10,338 nt of DNA. Origin: JAISGQ01 sp045534445. GTDB lineage: Bacteria; Bacillota; Clostridia; Oscillospirales; Acutalibacteraceae. This document shows positions 1 to 5,505 of the stretch, in pieces. The DNA lies in contig JAZSJQ010000096.1 of NCBI GenBank assembly GCA_045534445.1, forward strand, positions 1 through 10,338, read 5' to 3'. The stretch's first letter is position 1, and every line of letters begins with the position of its first letter. The position numbers and the translations under genes were made by a program. The notes below the pieces were generated by a model, which saw only the letters and a program-made list of their open reading frames with translations, was not told the DNA's origin and did no database searches.

Positions 1-876
1 CTCCGCACAGCTGTGTACCATGACAGAGCCGCCAAGTCCTGCTTCGTTTGATGCAATACCTCTTCTTATTCCGATAAGAAGAGCGCCGAGCACTCCTCCT
101 GCGGCGCTCTTTGGGTCAAAGGCTCCGTTTATTATATCTGAAACAGCCTGCGGAAGCCTGTCTGCATTCGCTGCTATGACTATTATGCAGGCTGCCATAT
201 ATGCGATGGATATTATTGGGATCAGCCGCTCGGTAAATGCTGCGGCTCTTTTTATGCCGCCCAGCAGAACCGCTCCGACTACGGCGGCCACAGCCACTCC
301 CGTAAAAATCGGCTTTATGCCGAGGCTTTCCTCTGCCGACTGGGCAAGGGCGTTTATCTGCACCATGTTTCCCATGCCCAACGCCGCAAGGGTACAGGCA
401 GCGGCAAAAATCACCGCAAGCCATCTGCACCCCATTCCGTGCTCCATGTACTGCATGGGACCACCTGCCCATTCCCCATTTTTGTTACGGCGGCGGTAAA
501 GTATGCCCAGCACGTTTTCCCCGTAGCAGATTATCATACTGAAAACCGAGCTTACAAGCATCCAGAATATTGAGCCTGCGCCGCCTATGGTAATTGCTGT
601 CGCGACGCCTACTATGTTGCCCGTTCCAAGCGTTCCTGCCAGCGCAACGGTCAGACTTTGAAACTGGGATATGGATTTTTTGTCCTTCAGCTTTACCGCG
701 TCTCCGCGTTTCAGCACTGAGCCTATAGTTGCTCCCAGCCATTTTTTGCCGTGTCTTATCTGAAAAAAGCCCGTATTTACCGTATATATGACACCGATAA
801 TCATTATAAGCCCTATAGTCGCAGGTCCCCAGAGAGCATCTGCTATCCATTCCAGAAAATTGTTTTTTTGCGACAT
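1..876 (-). CDS. AGCS family sodium:alanine/glycine symporter, C-terminus cut by window edge
   Basis: Integral membrane carrier of the alanine or glycine:cation symporter family, which imports small amino acids with Na+. The frame runs open from ATG at 876 to the first base (292 codons; family members are usually about 450), so the C-terminal third lies outside. Family signatures are clear: GTLGTGNIVGVATAI at about 81-95 followed by a GGAGSIFWM block, WAGGPMQYMEHGMG at about 136-149, and IGIRRGIASNEAGLG at about 267-281, matching the conserved RRG.SNEAG.G signature. Several hydrophobic helices lie between these. The start MSQKNNFLEW is preceded by AAGGGGGAGA with suitable spacing. Codon and hydrophobicity patterns are normal and no frameshift is seen. 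The exact substrate (Ala, Gly, D-Ala or Gln) cannot be decided. I see no convincing promoter on this strand. The gene is divergent from the PDZ gene. Confidence 0.93.
   Translation of the reverse strand, partial: MSQKNNFLEWIADALWGPATIGLIMIIGVIYTVNTGFFQIRHGKKWLGATIGSVLKRGDAVKLKDKKSISQFQSLTVALAGTLGTGNIVGVATAITIGGAGSIFWMLVSSVFSMIICYGENVLGILYRRRNKNGEWAGGPMQYMEHGMGCRWLAVIFAAACTLAALGMGNMVQINALAQSAEESLGIKPIFTGVAVAAVVGAVLLGGIKRAAAFTERLIPIISIAYMAACIIVIAANADRLPQAVSDIINGAFDPKSAAGGVLGALLIGIRRGIASNEAGLGGSVMVHSCAE
60..83. repeat. 10-bp perfect inverted repeat inside the symporter gene
   Basis: CTCTTCTTAT at 60-69 and ATAAGAAGAG at 74-83 are exact reverse complements around a 4-base loop (TCCG). It lies in the codons just before the SNEAG motif. 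No T-tract follows, so it is not a terminator; it may be a coincidence of Leu/Ile/Arg codons. Confidence 0.4.
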
Positions 877-888
877 TTTCTCTCCCCC

Positions 889-918
889 TTGACTAATAAC
901 GTAATGTTGTTGTATAAT
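889..918 (+). promoter_or_regulatory. Candidate SigA promoter upstream of the PDZ gene
   Basis: TTGACT at 889-894 and TATAAT at 913-918, with an 18-base spacer, read toward the PDZ gene. The -35 lies beside the ribosome binding site of the divergent symporter gene. A second TATAAT at 1010-1015, without a good -35, is closer to the gene and may also be used. Between them a 7-codon frame (941-964, MKNLPLA) has GAGAGGG six bases upstream; whether it is a leader peptide is unknown. Confidence 0.5.
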
Positions 919-1044
919 ATATTTGTTGAGAGGGCGTTTTATGAAAAATTTACCGCTTGCGTAAACATCTTTTTTTCATTGTCTTCACTCAATTAACACA
1001 ATTATGGTTTATAATAATTGCATCGGAACACAAGGAGGTTGCTT

Positions 1045-1767
1045 ATGGAGCTGAACAACGGCACAAATCTTCAGGAACATCCTGCTGCTGAAGAGATCTC
1101 TTCCGTTCAGACCGCAGAAAGCGATCAGCTTGTAACTTCCTACGGTGTTGTTTCCCGTGAATATGTGGAACAGCTCATAAAGCGCAGCGGCGGTCTTGTG
1201 ACCAAGCCGAAGAAAAGTGTCGGCAAGCGCGTGTTCTCATGGTTTGTCGGTATAGCAGGCGCTCTCGCGTTTCTCTTTGCCTGTTTCTGCTTCTGCTTCC
1301 ATGTGTTCAGATATGTATTCCCCTCCTCAGATATCTCCCACGAAGCTCAGATCCCCTACGATGACGATTTCTTCTTCTCTCCCGATAATGATTACGAGAA
1401 GGAGGAGGACAAGGAGGAGGATCCCCCCTCTTCCGAACCTTCTGCCGGAAATGTTCAGACCTCAAATGCAGGTCTCGGCATTGTGGTTTCCGAGCTTGAC
1501 AAGGAGCTTTCTCAGAATTACGGTCTGCCCGGCGGTCTTGTTATCCTCGGCATTACCGAGAATTCCTCGTTTACAGGCTCCGATGTAAGGGAATTCGATA
1601 TTATAACCTCAGCGGACGGCGTTGAGATAACCTCTACCGCTTCGCTGTCGATACTGCTTAACAAGCATCAGATCGGCGATGAGTTCACTGTTACAATAAC
1701 TCGTTTCAGTGACGGTTTTCCCGAGTCTTTTGAAATAACTGTCACCCTCATTGATAAAACAGCTTAA
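1045..1767 (+). CDS. Single-pass membrane protein with extracytoplasmic PDZ domain
   Basis: 240-residue protein of unknown partner. Residues 1-61 are a hydrophilic, presumably cytoplasmic part; a transmembrane segment lies at about 63-91 (rich in Phe and Cys, FACFCFCFHVF). A very acidic linker (about 105-130, DDD, EKEEDKEED) leads to a PDZ domain at about 142-236. The PDZ shows the GLGI carboxylate-binding loop at 143-146, LPGGLVI at 161-167, and the HtrA-like pattern EFDIITSADGVEI followed by a hydrophobic helix and GDEFTVTITR. There is no protease domain, so this is not HtrA; it may be an adaptor or substrate-binding protein at the membrane. ATG at 1045 is chosen because AAGGAGG ends seven bases upstream. 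The protein is followed by an 18-bp terminator. The PDZ call is strong; the role is unknown. Confidence 0.9.
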   Translation: MELNNGTNLQEHPAAEEISSVQTAESDQLVTSYGVVSREYVEQLIKRSGGLVTKPKKSVGKRVFSWFVGIAGALAFLFACFCFCFHVFRYVFPSSDISHEAQIPYDDDFFFSPDNDYEKEEDKEEDPPSSEPSAGNVQTSNAGLGIVVSELDKELSQNYGLPGGLVILGITENSSFTGSDVREFDIITSADGVEITSTASLSILLNKHQIGDEFTVTITRFSDGFPESFEITVTLIDKTA

Positions 1768-1819
1768 TGGGTGACCACCAAACACGCTTACGTCTTTATC
1801 CCCAATATACTCTTTTCAA

Positions 1820-1859
1820 AACCCAAAAGGGGCAGCCTTTCGGCTGCCCCTTTTGGGTT
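1820..1859. terminator. Intrinsic terminator with 18-bp perfect stem
   Basis: AACCCAAAAGGGGCAGCC (1820-1837) pairs fully with 1842-1859 around loop TTTC. The GC core is followed by TTTT inside the outer stem, and by AAAA on the other side, so it can act in both directions. It ends the PDZ transcript; the next promoter begins in its last bases. Confidence 0.85.
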
Positions 1860-1886
1860 GTATTGCATTTTTTAAGGTGCTATAAT
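1858..1886 (+). promoter_or_regulatory. SigA promoter of the cysteine hydrolase gene
   Basis: TTGTAT at 1858-1863 and TATAAT at 1881-1886, 17-base spacer. The -35 overlaps the last two bases of the preceding terminator stem. The predicted start near 1893 would place the ribosome binding site GAGGAG (1893-1898) at the very 5' end of the mRNA. Confidence 0.6.
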
Positions 1887-1905
1887 GTTCCTGAGGAGTG
1901 ATGTT

Positions 1906-2430
1906 ATGGTTTTGATGGTAGTCGATGCGCAGAAGCTTATTACTACAGATAAGCTTTACCGATTTGATGAGTTTGTAATTAATGTGGAAACCCTTATTCG
2001 CACTGCGAGAGAAAACGATATTGAAGTAATATTTGTCCGTCACGACGACGGCGAAGGCAAGCCTCTGACAAAAGGCACCGGGGGATTCGAAATATATGAA
2101 CGTTTCCGCCCTCTTGAGGGTGAAAAGATTATAGACAAGACTGTCAACAGCCCTTTCAGAGATACAGGGCTTCTGCACTATCTTGATTCATACGACGAGG
2201 AAGCTCTGATAGTTGCAGGGCTTCAGACTGATTACTGCATTGACGCAACGGTAAAATGCGGTTTTGAGTACGGCTTTGAAATAATAGTTCCTGCTTTCTG
2301 CAATTCTACCTTCGATAATGAATTTATGTCAGCAGAGGCAACCTACAGATATTATAACGAGTTTATGTGGAAAAACAGATATGCAAAGTGCATTTCACTT
2401 GAAGAAACTCTGGAGCTTATGAGAAAATGA
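1906..2430 (+). CDS. Isochorismatase-family cysteine hydrolase (nicotinamidase-like)
   Basis: 174-residue alpha/beta hydrolase of the isochorismatase-like superfamily, which includes nicotinamidase, N-carbamoylsarcosine amidase and isochorismatase. The catalytic Asp-Lys-Cys triad can be placed: Asp7 in VVDAQ, Lys78 in IIDKTVNSPF, and Cys111 in VAGLQTDYCIDAT, the family pattern around the nucleophile. Length is normal for the family. ATG at 1906 is chosen because GAGGAG lies seven bases upstream; the in-frame ATG at 1885 overlaps the -10 box and would lie upstream of the predicted transcript. The gene is monocistronic, between its own promoter and an 18-bp terminator. The substrate cannot be read from sequence: I see no clear nicotinamidase metal-site motif, so general amide hydrolysis is the safest call. 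Confidence 0.9.
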   Translation: MVLMVVDAQKLITTDKLYRFDEFVINVETLIRTARENDIEVIFVRHDDGEGKPLTKGTGGFEIYERFRPLEGEKIIDKTVNSPFRDTGLLHYLDSYDEEALIVAGLQTDYCIDATVKCGFEYGFEIIVPAFCNSTFDNEFMSAEATYRYYNEFMWKNRYAKCISLEETLELMRK

Positions 2431-2431
2431 T

Positions 2432-2471
2432 AAAAAGCCTGAATTGGAGAAAACTCCAATTCAGGCTTTTT
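2432..2471. terminator. Bidirectional terminator between convergent genes
   Basis: AAAAAGCCTGAATTGGAG (2432-2449) pairs fully with 2454-2471 around an AAAA loop. It ends in TTTTT on the plus strand and, read in reverse, TTTTT on the minus strand, serving both the hydrolase and the small gene at 2476-2769. Confidence 0.92.
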
Positions 2472-2475
2472 GCCT

Positions 2476-2769
2476 TTACCATCTTACCTTGTCGTTTATA
2501 GTGCCTATCGTGCTTCCGATGAAATTGTCGTTTTCATCGTACACAGCGCGCTCAAAATGAGTTGCACTCTTATAATCCTCTGCTATGAGCTCCCCATAAG
2601 GACCTTTTCGGAAATAATATGTCACTATATACTGCCCTTCCCCAAGCTCGGAACGGACGTGAGTGACTTTTCTGAGATATCCCACTGTATCGGCAGCTTT
2701 CACGGGCGAAAGCTCTTCACGCTTGCCTTTCACAACGTGTACAGGCACCTTTTTATATATTCTTGCCAT
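2476..2769 (-). CDS. Small hypothetical protein, 97 aa
   Basis: I do not recognise the family. The protein is soluble with no membrane segment: a basic N-terminus (MARIYKKVPVHVVKGKRE), then a probably beta-rich section with YIVTYYFRKGPYGELIAEDY at about 48-67 and a Tyr/Asp/Asn-rich tail ending DKVRW. It may be a small beta-sheet domain. ATG at 2769 is preferred over the upstream GTG at 2790 because GAGGGAG lies seven bases before it, while the GTG has none. It has its own promoter (2805-2832) and shares the terminator at 2432-2471. The combination of signals makes it a real gene; the function is unknown. Confidence 0.8.
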   Translation of the reverse strand: MARIYKKVPVHVVKGKREELSPVKAADTVGYLRKVTHVRSELGEGQYIVTYYFRKGPYGELIAEDYKSATHFERAVYDENDNFIGSTIGTINDKVRW

Positions 2770-2804
2770 GTCCGTTCTCCCTCTTCTCACTTTAGTTCTA
2801 TTCT

Positions 2805-2832
2805 ATTATACACCACTTGAAATTAAAATCAA
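2805..2832 (-). promoter_or_regulatory. SigA promoter of the 97-aa protein gene
   Basis: On the minus strand TTGATT (2832-2827) and TATAAT (2810-2805) with a 16-base spacer. The predicted start is about 30 bases before the ATG at 2769. Confidence 0.6.
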
Positions 2833-2932
2833 CAACAAAATAAGCTGCTGCTTTTGACTTTATAGACAAAATTCTCCCCTCATATCCGTCATATTCTCTT
2901 AACTTAACAACCCTTTTTCCTCCTTTTGATTG

Positions 2933-2961
2933 TTGAAATATTGTCAATATTAGGTTATAAT
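2933..2961 (+). promoter_or_regulatory. Aldolase promoter with palindrome in the spacer
   Basis: TTGAAA at 2933-2938 and TATAAT at 2956-2961 with a 17-base spacer. The spacer holds a perfect palindrome, AATATTG (2937-2943), T, CAATATT (2945-2951), placed where a bound regulator would block RNA polymerase. The overlapping 18-mer TTGTTGAAATATTGTCAA (2930-2947) resembles a Rex-type operator (TTGTTAA-N4-TTAACAA, 11 of 14 fixed positions); this is a suggestion only. Confidence 0.6.
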
Positions 2962-3000
2962 ATATTACGTCACCAAAATATGATTTGGAGTGTGAAAGAA

Positions 3001-3936
3001 ATGCCTTTGGTAAACACAAAAGAAATGTTCAAGGCTGCTTATGAGGGCGGCTACGCAATCGGCGCATTCAACGTAAACAACATGGAGATCGTTCAGGGTA
3101 TCACCGATGCCTGCGCAGAGCTCAAGGCTCCCGTTATTCTCCAGTGCTCTGTTGGCGCTCGCAAGTATGCTCGTCCCGCTTACCTTGTAAATATGGTCAA
3201 GGCAGCTGCTGATGAGACCGGTCTTCCCATTGCTCTCCACCTCGACCACGGTCCTGACTTTGAGGCTTGCAAGAGCTGCATCGACGGCGGCTTCACTTCC
3301 GTTATGATCGACGGCAGCCATCATTCCTTCGAAGACAACATCGCTCTGACCAAGAAGGTCGTTGACTATGCACATCAGTTCGGCGTAACCGTCGAGGGTG
3401 AGCTCGGTCAGCTCGCAGGTATCGAGGACGACGTTAACGTTTCCGCTGAGGATGCTTCCTACACTGATCCCGCTCAGGTTCAGGAGTTCGTAGAGCGTAC
3501 CGGCGTTGACTCCCTTGCTATCGCTATCGGTACTTCCCACGGCGCATTCAAGTTCAAGCCCGGTCAGAAGCCCCAGCTCCGCTTCGATATCCTCGAAGAG
3601 GTCAGCCGTCGTCTTCCCGAGTTCCCCATCGTTCTCCACGGTGCATCTTCCGTTATGCCCGAGTATGTTGAGATGATCCGCAAGTTCGGCGGTCAGATGG
3701 ACGATGCTATCGGTATCCCCGAGGATATGCTCCGTCAGGCAGCAGCTATGGCAGTCTGCAAGATCAATGTTGACTCCGACCTTCGTATAGCTCTTACCGC
3801 TGCTATCCGTCGTCACCTCGCTGAGAACCCCACTCACTTCGACCCCAGACAGATCCTTACTCCTGCTCGCGACGCTATCAAGGCTGTTGTTGCTCACAAG
3901 ATCACCAACGTCCTCGGCTGCGCAAACAAGGCATAA
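3001..3936 (+). CDS. fba: Class II fructose-1,6-bisphosphate aldolase
   Basis: Zinc-dependent aldolase that interconverts fructose-1,6-bisphosphate with dihydroxyacetone phosphate and glyceraldehyde-3-phosphate in glycolysis and gluconeogenesis, in the cytoplasm. It has 311 residues, typical of the Gram-positive class II type. Visible active-site elements: HLDHG with catalytic Asp82 and zinc ligand His83; VEGELGQLAGIEDD (131-144) with a glutamate zinc ligand region; GTSHG with His180; LHGASS with His213; and NVDSD (256-260) for phosphate and substrate. Start MPLVNTKEMF at 3001 is preferred: it begins the conserved N-terminus and GGAG lies upstream (10-base gap); further upstream codons would run into the promoter. 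Codon use is strongly restricted to C-ending and preferred codons, unlike the neighbours, as expected for a highly expressed glycolytic gene. It is monocistronic with its own promoter and terminator. Confidence 0.97.
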   Translation: MPLVNTKEMFKAAYEGGYAIGAFNVNNMEIVQGITDACAELKAPVILQCSVGARKYARPAYLVNMVKAAADETGLPIALHLDHGPDFEACKSCIDGGFTSVMIDGSHHSFEDNIALTKKVVDYAHQFGVTVEGELGQLAGIEDDVNVSAEDASYTDPAQVQEFVERTGVDSLAIAIGTSHGAFKFKPGQKPQLRFDILEEVSRRLPEFPIVLHGASSVMPEYVEMIRKFGGQMDDAIGIPEDMLRQAAAMAVCKINVDSDLRIALTAAIRRHLAENPTHFDPRQILTPARDAIKAVVAHKITNVLGCANKA

Positions 3937-3951
3937 GTTTTGTAAATGTTT

Positions 3952-3989
3952 ATCCCCTGAGAAGAGAAATCTTCTCAGGGGATTTTTTT
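3952..3989 (+). terminator. Strong intrinsic terminator of fba
   Basis: ATCCCCTGAGAAGA (3952-3965) pairs perfectly with 3970-3983 around a GAAA tetraloop and is followed by a T run (3983-3989). It starts 15 bases after the fba stop. Confidence 0.95.
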
Positions 3990-3993
3990 ACAA

Positions 3994-4043
3994 CTCATCC
4001 GCCTTTTGCTTCGCAAAAATCACCTTTCCCTCAAGGGGAAGGC
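3994..4043. repeat. Two-hairpin intergenic repeat, copy 1
   Basis: Layout: CTCATCCGCC, hairpin TTTTGC-ttc-GCAAAA (4004-4018), then CCTTTCCC-TCAA-GGGGAAGG (4023-4042, eight pairs with one G-T). Copy 2 at 5042-5102 has the same order: CTCATC block, small variable hairpin, then a CTTCCCC/GGGGAAG hairpin with TCAA loop. The right edge abuts the stop codon of the repressor gene (4045-4047). The second hairpin resembles repeats I know from gut Clostridia genomes; I cannot name the family. Confidence 0.65.
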
Positions 4044-4044
4044 T

Positions 4045-4248
4045 TTAGTCTTCGGCTATTTCAAAAAGCTCATTGGGTGTGCAGTCGAGGAGAAAACACA
4101 GAGTCTCTATGTTTTCGTAGCGTATCGATTTCGTCTGATTGTTTATCATTCTGCTGAAATTCTGATAGCTCATGCCAAGCTGCTTATAAAGCCAGTATTT
4201 TGTTTTGCCCTTTTTCTCAAGGAGTTCCAGTGCTTTTAATTTTACCAT
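4045..4248 (-). CDS. Small Cro/C1-type helix-turn-helix regulator
   Basis: 67-residue DNA-binding protein that is almost only an XRE/Cro-C1 helix-turn-helix domain (HTH_26-like). The pattern is typical: KALELLEKKGKTKYWLYKQL, then LGMSYQNFSRMIN as the recognition segment (about 27-40), and IRYENIETLCFLLDCTPNEL as the closing helices. Such short proteins are usually dimeric repressors. ATG at 4248 is preferred: GGAGAG (4261-4256 on this strand) lies seven bases upstream; the ATG at 4263 has no such site. The gene faces away from the Cys-rich mini-gene and the intergenic DNA holds a perfect 38-bp palindrome, so it probably controls that promoter and perhaps its own. The only -10 candidates on this strand (TATAAT 4326-4321, TATTAT 4287-4282) lack good -35 boxes. 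Confidence 0.88.
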   Translation of the reverse strand: MVKLKALELLEKKGKTKYWLYKQLGMSYQNFSRMINNQTKSIRYENIETLCFLLDCTPNELFEIAED

Positions 4249-4301
4249 AAGATATCTCTCCATAACTCATGTTTTAATGAGATAATATCTTATTTTTCCT
4301 C

Positions 4302-4330
4302 TTTACATATAGACTAATACATTATATAAT
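4302..4330 (+). promoter_or_regulatory. Promoter of the Cys-rich mini-gene, covered by the palindrome
   Basis: TTTACA at 4302-4307 and TATAAT at 4325-4330 with a 17-base spacer. The -10 and nearly the whole spacer lie within the 38-bp palindrome. The predicted start (about 4337) is roughly 17 bases before AAGGAGG. Confidence 0.7.
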
Positions 4331-4344
4331 GTATTAGTCTATAT
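4307..4344. promoter_or_regulatory. Perfect 38-bp palindrome, probable operator
   Basis: Every base from 4307 to 4325 pairs with its mirror from 4326 to 4344: half site ATATAGACTAATACATTAT followed by its exact reverse complement, with no loop. It covers the -10 and spacer of the plus promoter and contains a -10-like TATAAT in both directions. It has no T-tract and sits between divergent genes, so a repressor-binding site fits better than a terminator. The adjacent Cro/C1-type protein is the obvious ligand. Confidence 0.7.
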
Positions 4345-4370
4345 AAGTGCTGTAAGGAGGTTTTTCTTAC

Positions 4371-4538
4371 ATAGACATTGAACTTGAATTGCGTCCTGAA
4401 AACAATGGGGTTAACTGCCCATATGATGGTGAACATATTGATAACCACGGAAACATAATCGAATGTCAATGCGATGAATGCGATTATCTTTTGTCCTGTA
4501 CTGAAAAATCAACTACAACCAACTCAACACACCCATGA
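4371..4538 (+). CDS. Cys-rich mini-protein with no AUG start (ATA in its place)
   Basis: A 55-codon frame ends at TGA 4536-4538, inside the following terminator stem. The peptide is acidic and holds a zinc-binding-like array: Cys16, Cys32, Cys34, Cys37 and Cys43, in NCPYDGEHIDNHG and ECQCDECDYLLSC. This pattern, the promoter at 4302-4330, the AAGGAGG at 4354-4360 and the terminator together indicate a real gene. There is no ATG, GTG or TTG at a normal distance: the codon 10 bases after AAGGAGG is ATA (4371-4373), and the first in-frame TTG is at 4389, 28 bases away. Either ATA is used as a rare start, or an ATG to ATA change has silenced the gene, or it is a sequencing error. Function unknown; the zinc ribbon is inference. 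The divergent partner is the Cro/C1-type regulator. Confidence 0.6.
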   Translation: MDIELELRPENNGVNCPYDGEHIDNHGNIIECQCDECDYLLSCTEKSTTTNSTHP

Positions 4539-4565
4539 AAAGAATCGTCTTCTCATGGGTGTGTT
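4526..4565. terminator. Hairpin between convergent mini-gene and DUF3592 gene
   Basis: AACACACCCATGA (4526-4538) pairs fully with 4553-4565; after one mismatch four more pairs extend the stem to loop ATCG (4544-4547). The mini-gene stop codon lies in the left arm. Only short T-tracts follow on either strand. Confidence 0.7.
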
Positions 4566-4571
4566 TAAGTC

Positions 4572-4970
4572 TTAACGTTTTCTGTTGCCCGACAGAATAA
4601 TTATCAGGCAAATCGGTATCGTCAGAAAAATAGGGGCGGTTGCCTGAAATGTGGGGTTTGGCTTGAGATAAAAGGAGCTTGAGGGATTATCGGGATCGTA
4701 CCATACGGATATATTGTCCCCTGCATTTTTCGCGTTACTGTGGGAGCTGCGGTGTACGACCTCGCTGCCGCTGTATACTTTTCCGTCAATTATATATGTA
4801 TAATGGATCCTGTCCTTTAATTTACGAAGTTGTTCTATTTCCTGCACTATGCCCTCAGTTTCCTGCCAGTTTTTATATTTCTCGGCATTCACGCTATAAA
4901 TAACACATGATGCGATTGCCGCAATAAGTATAACTGCAATTATCGGAATAATTCTTTTTGCCTCTTTCAT
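4572..4970 (-). CDS. DUF3592-like membrane protein
   Basis: 132 residues. An N-terminal transmembrane helix at about 7-26, an extracytoplasmic domain of about 80 residues, a second helix at about 112-126, and a short basic tail (GNRKR). The middle domain fits the DUF3592 pattern: NWQETEGIVQEIEQ, then YTYIIDGKVYSGSEV, and GDNISVWYDPDNPSSS near its end, which is the common G..v.V.YdP.NP motif. Function of the family is unknown. ATG at 4970 is supported by GGAG eight bases upstream and a promoter at 4989-5017. It converges on the mini-gene and shares the hairpin at 4526-4565. Confidence 0.85.
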   Translation of the reverse strand: MKEAKRIIPIIAVILIAAIASCVIYSVNAEKYKNWQETEGIVQEIEQLRKLKDRIHYTYIIDGKVYSGSEVVHRSSHSNAKNAGDNISVWYDPDNPSSSFYLKPNPTFQATAPIFLTIPICLIIILSGNRKR

Positions 4971-4988
4971 GTTATCATCTCCGTTTTA

Positions 4989-5017
4989 AGAATAGCATCT
5001 GTGACTATATAAATCAA
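4989..5017 (-). promoter_or_regulatory. SigA promoter of the DUF3592-like gene
   Basis: On the minus strand TTGATT (5017-5012) and TATTCT (4994-4989) with a 17-base spacer, about 20 bases upstream of the start codon. Confidence 0.5.
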
Positions 5018-5041
5018 GGATATGCTGATACATAATCACAG

Positions 5042-5102
5042 CCTCACCACCGCTTTCCACCTCATCACCGCCTGCGGCGGAGCTTCCCCTCAAGGGGAAG
5101 CT
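5042..5102. repeat. Two-hairpin intergenic repeat, copy 2
   Basis: CCTCACCACCGC (5042-5053) recurs as CCTCATCACCGC (5060-5071), 11 of 12 bases. Then CCGCC-tgc-GGCGG forms a small hairpin, followed by AGCTTCCCC (5081-5089), TCAA loop, GGGGAAGCT (5094-5102). Order and orientation match copy 1 at 3994-4043. It ends nine bases from the stop codon of the next minus-strand gene, the same placement as copy 1. Confidence 0.65.
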
Positions 5103-5111
5103 CATTTATTT

Positions 5112-5309
5112 TTATATTTTCCCGTCTGCCGCGTTCCTGAGGGCTTCAAAGGAGCTGATATCCGACTTTCTGTTGAAAAGCATATCCCGTGTCTCCTTGG
5201 GCAGAGACAGATAATATTCGCGCGCCTTTGGGTCTGCTTCCAGAAGATTGTTCAGCCCTCCTGCGTATATGCCGTTATAGTTAAGAGGCAATCCGTTGTC
5301 GTTATTCAT
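5112..5309 (-). CDS. Small conserved-type protein, 65 aa
   Basis: A 65-residue soluble protein, Asn/Gly-rich at first (MNNDNGLPLNYNGIYAGGLN), then a helical part: AREYYLSLPKETRDMLFNR and SDISSFEALRNAADG. The layout of a YY..LP....+..l block followed by I.S..el...A. resembles a group of very short proteins common in Clostridia, for which I know no function. ATG at 5309 has AAAGGA about nine bases upstream, a weak to moderate ribosome binding site. No clear promoter is seen. A copy of the two-hairpin repeat lies just after its stop. Confidence 0.65.
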   Translation of the reverse strand: MNNDNGLPLNYNGIYAGGLNNLLEADPKAREYYLSLPKETRDMLFNRKSDISSFEALRNAADGKI

Positions 5310-5467
5310 CCATAACCGTCCTTTCAGCTTTTGCCTATAGTTTTTCCCTCTGTTTTCATGCTTATTCCTGCTTTTGGTTTATGCTGTAGGAAAAATAAAC
5401 AATCAGGAGCTGATTTATAATATGGCAGGGCTTCGCCGGCATCCTCTTACAAAAGAGATGACTCTGT

Positions 5468-5502
5468 AAAAACAAACCTCCTCGGAATCCGAGGAGGTTT
5501 GT
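5468..5502 (-). terminator. Terminator of the PH-like/helical-repeat gene
   Basis: ACAAACCTCCTCGG (5472-5485) pairs perfectly with 5489-5502 around a 3-base loop. On the minus strand the stem ends in TTTTT (5472-5468). It begins four bases after the stop codon at 5506. Confidence 0.9.
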
Positions 5503-5505
5503 GCT

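Noticed and set aside
116..850. Two minus-strand open frames of 118 and 121 codons
   Set aside because: They lie in other frames of the symporter gene, whose frame carries the family motifs throughout; their Arg/Cys/Ser-rich sequence is typical of shadows.
941..964. 7-codon leader frame MKNLPLA before the PDZ gene
   Set aside because: GAGAGGG is well placed, but no attenuator or regulatory hairpin follows and such short frames are common by chance; mentioned only with the promoter.
2798..2925. Minus-strand frame after AAGGAGG (2925-2919), containing KLREYDGYEGRILSIKSK
   Set aside because: It has no start codon at a suitable distance and runs through the promoter of the gene at 2769; the TTG at 2910 gives only three codons.
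2965..3897. 310-codon open frame antisense to the aldolase gene
   Set aside because: It mirrors the strong codon bias of fba, has no ribosome binding site or promoter, and its sequence has no recognisable domain.
4378..4458. TTG-started 26-codon frame in the mini-gene region
   Set aside because: It is 17 bases from the ribosome binding site and stops early; the overlapping frame with five ordered Cys is the convincing one.
5422..5469. 15-codon frame MAGLRRHPLTKEMTL
   Set aside because: The ribosome binding site is too far, the TATAAT directly before the ATG has no -35, and the frame has no support from context.
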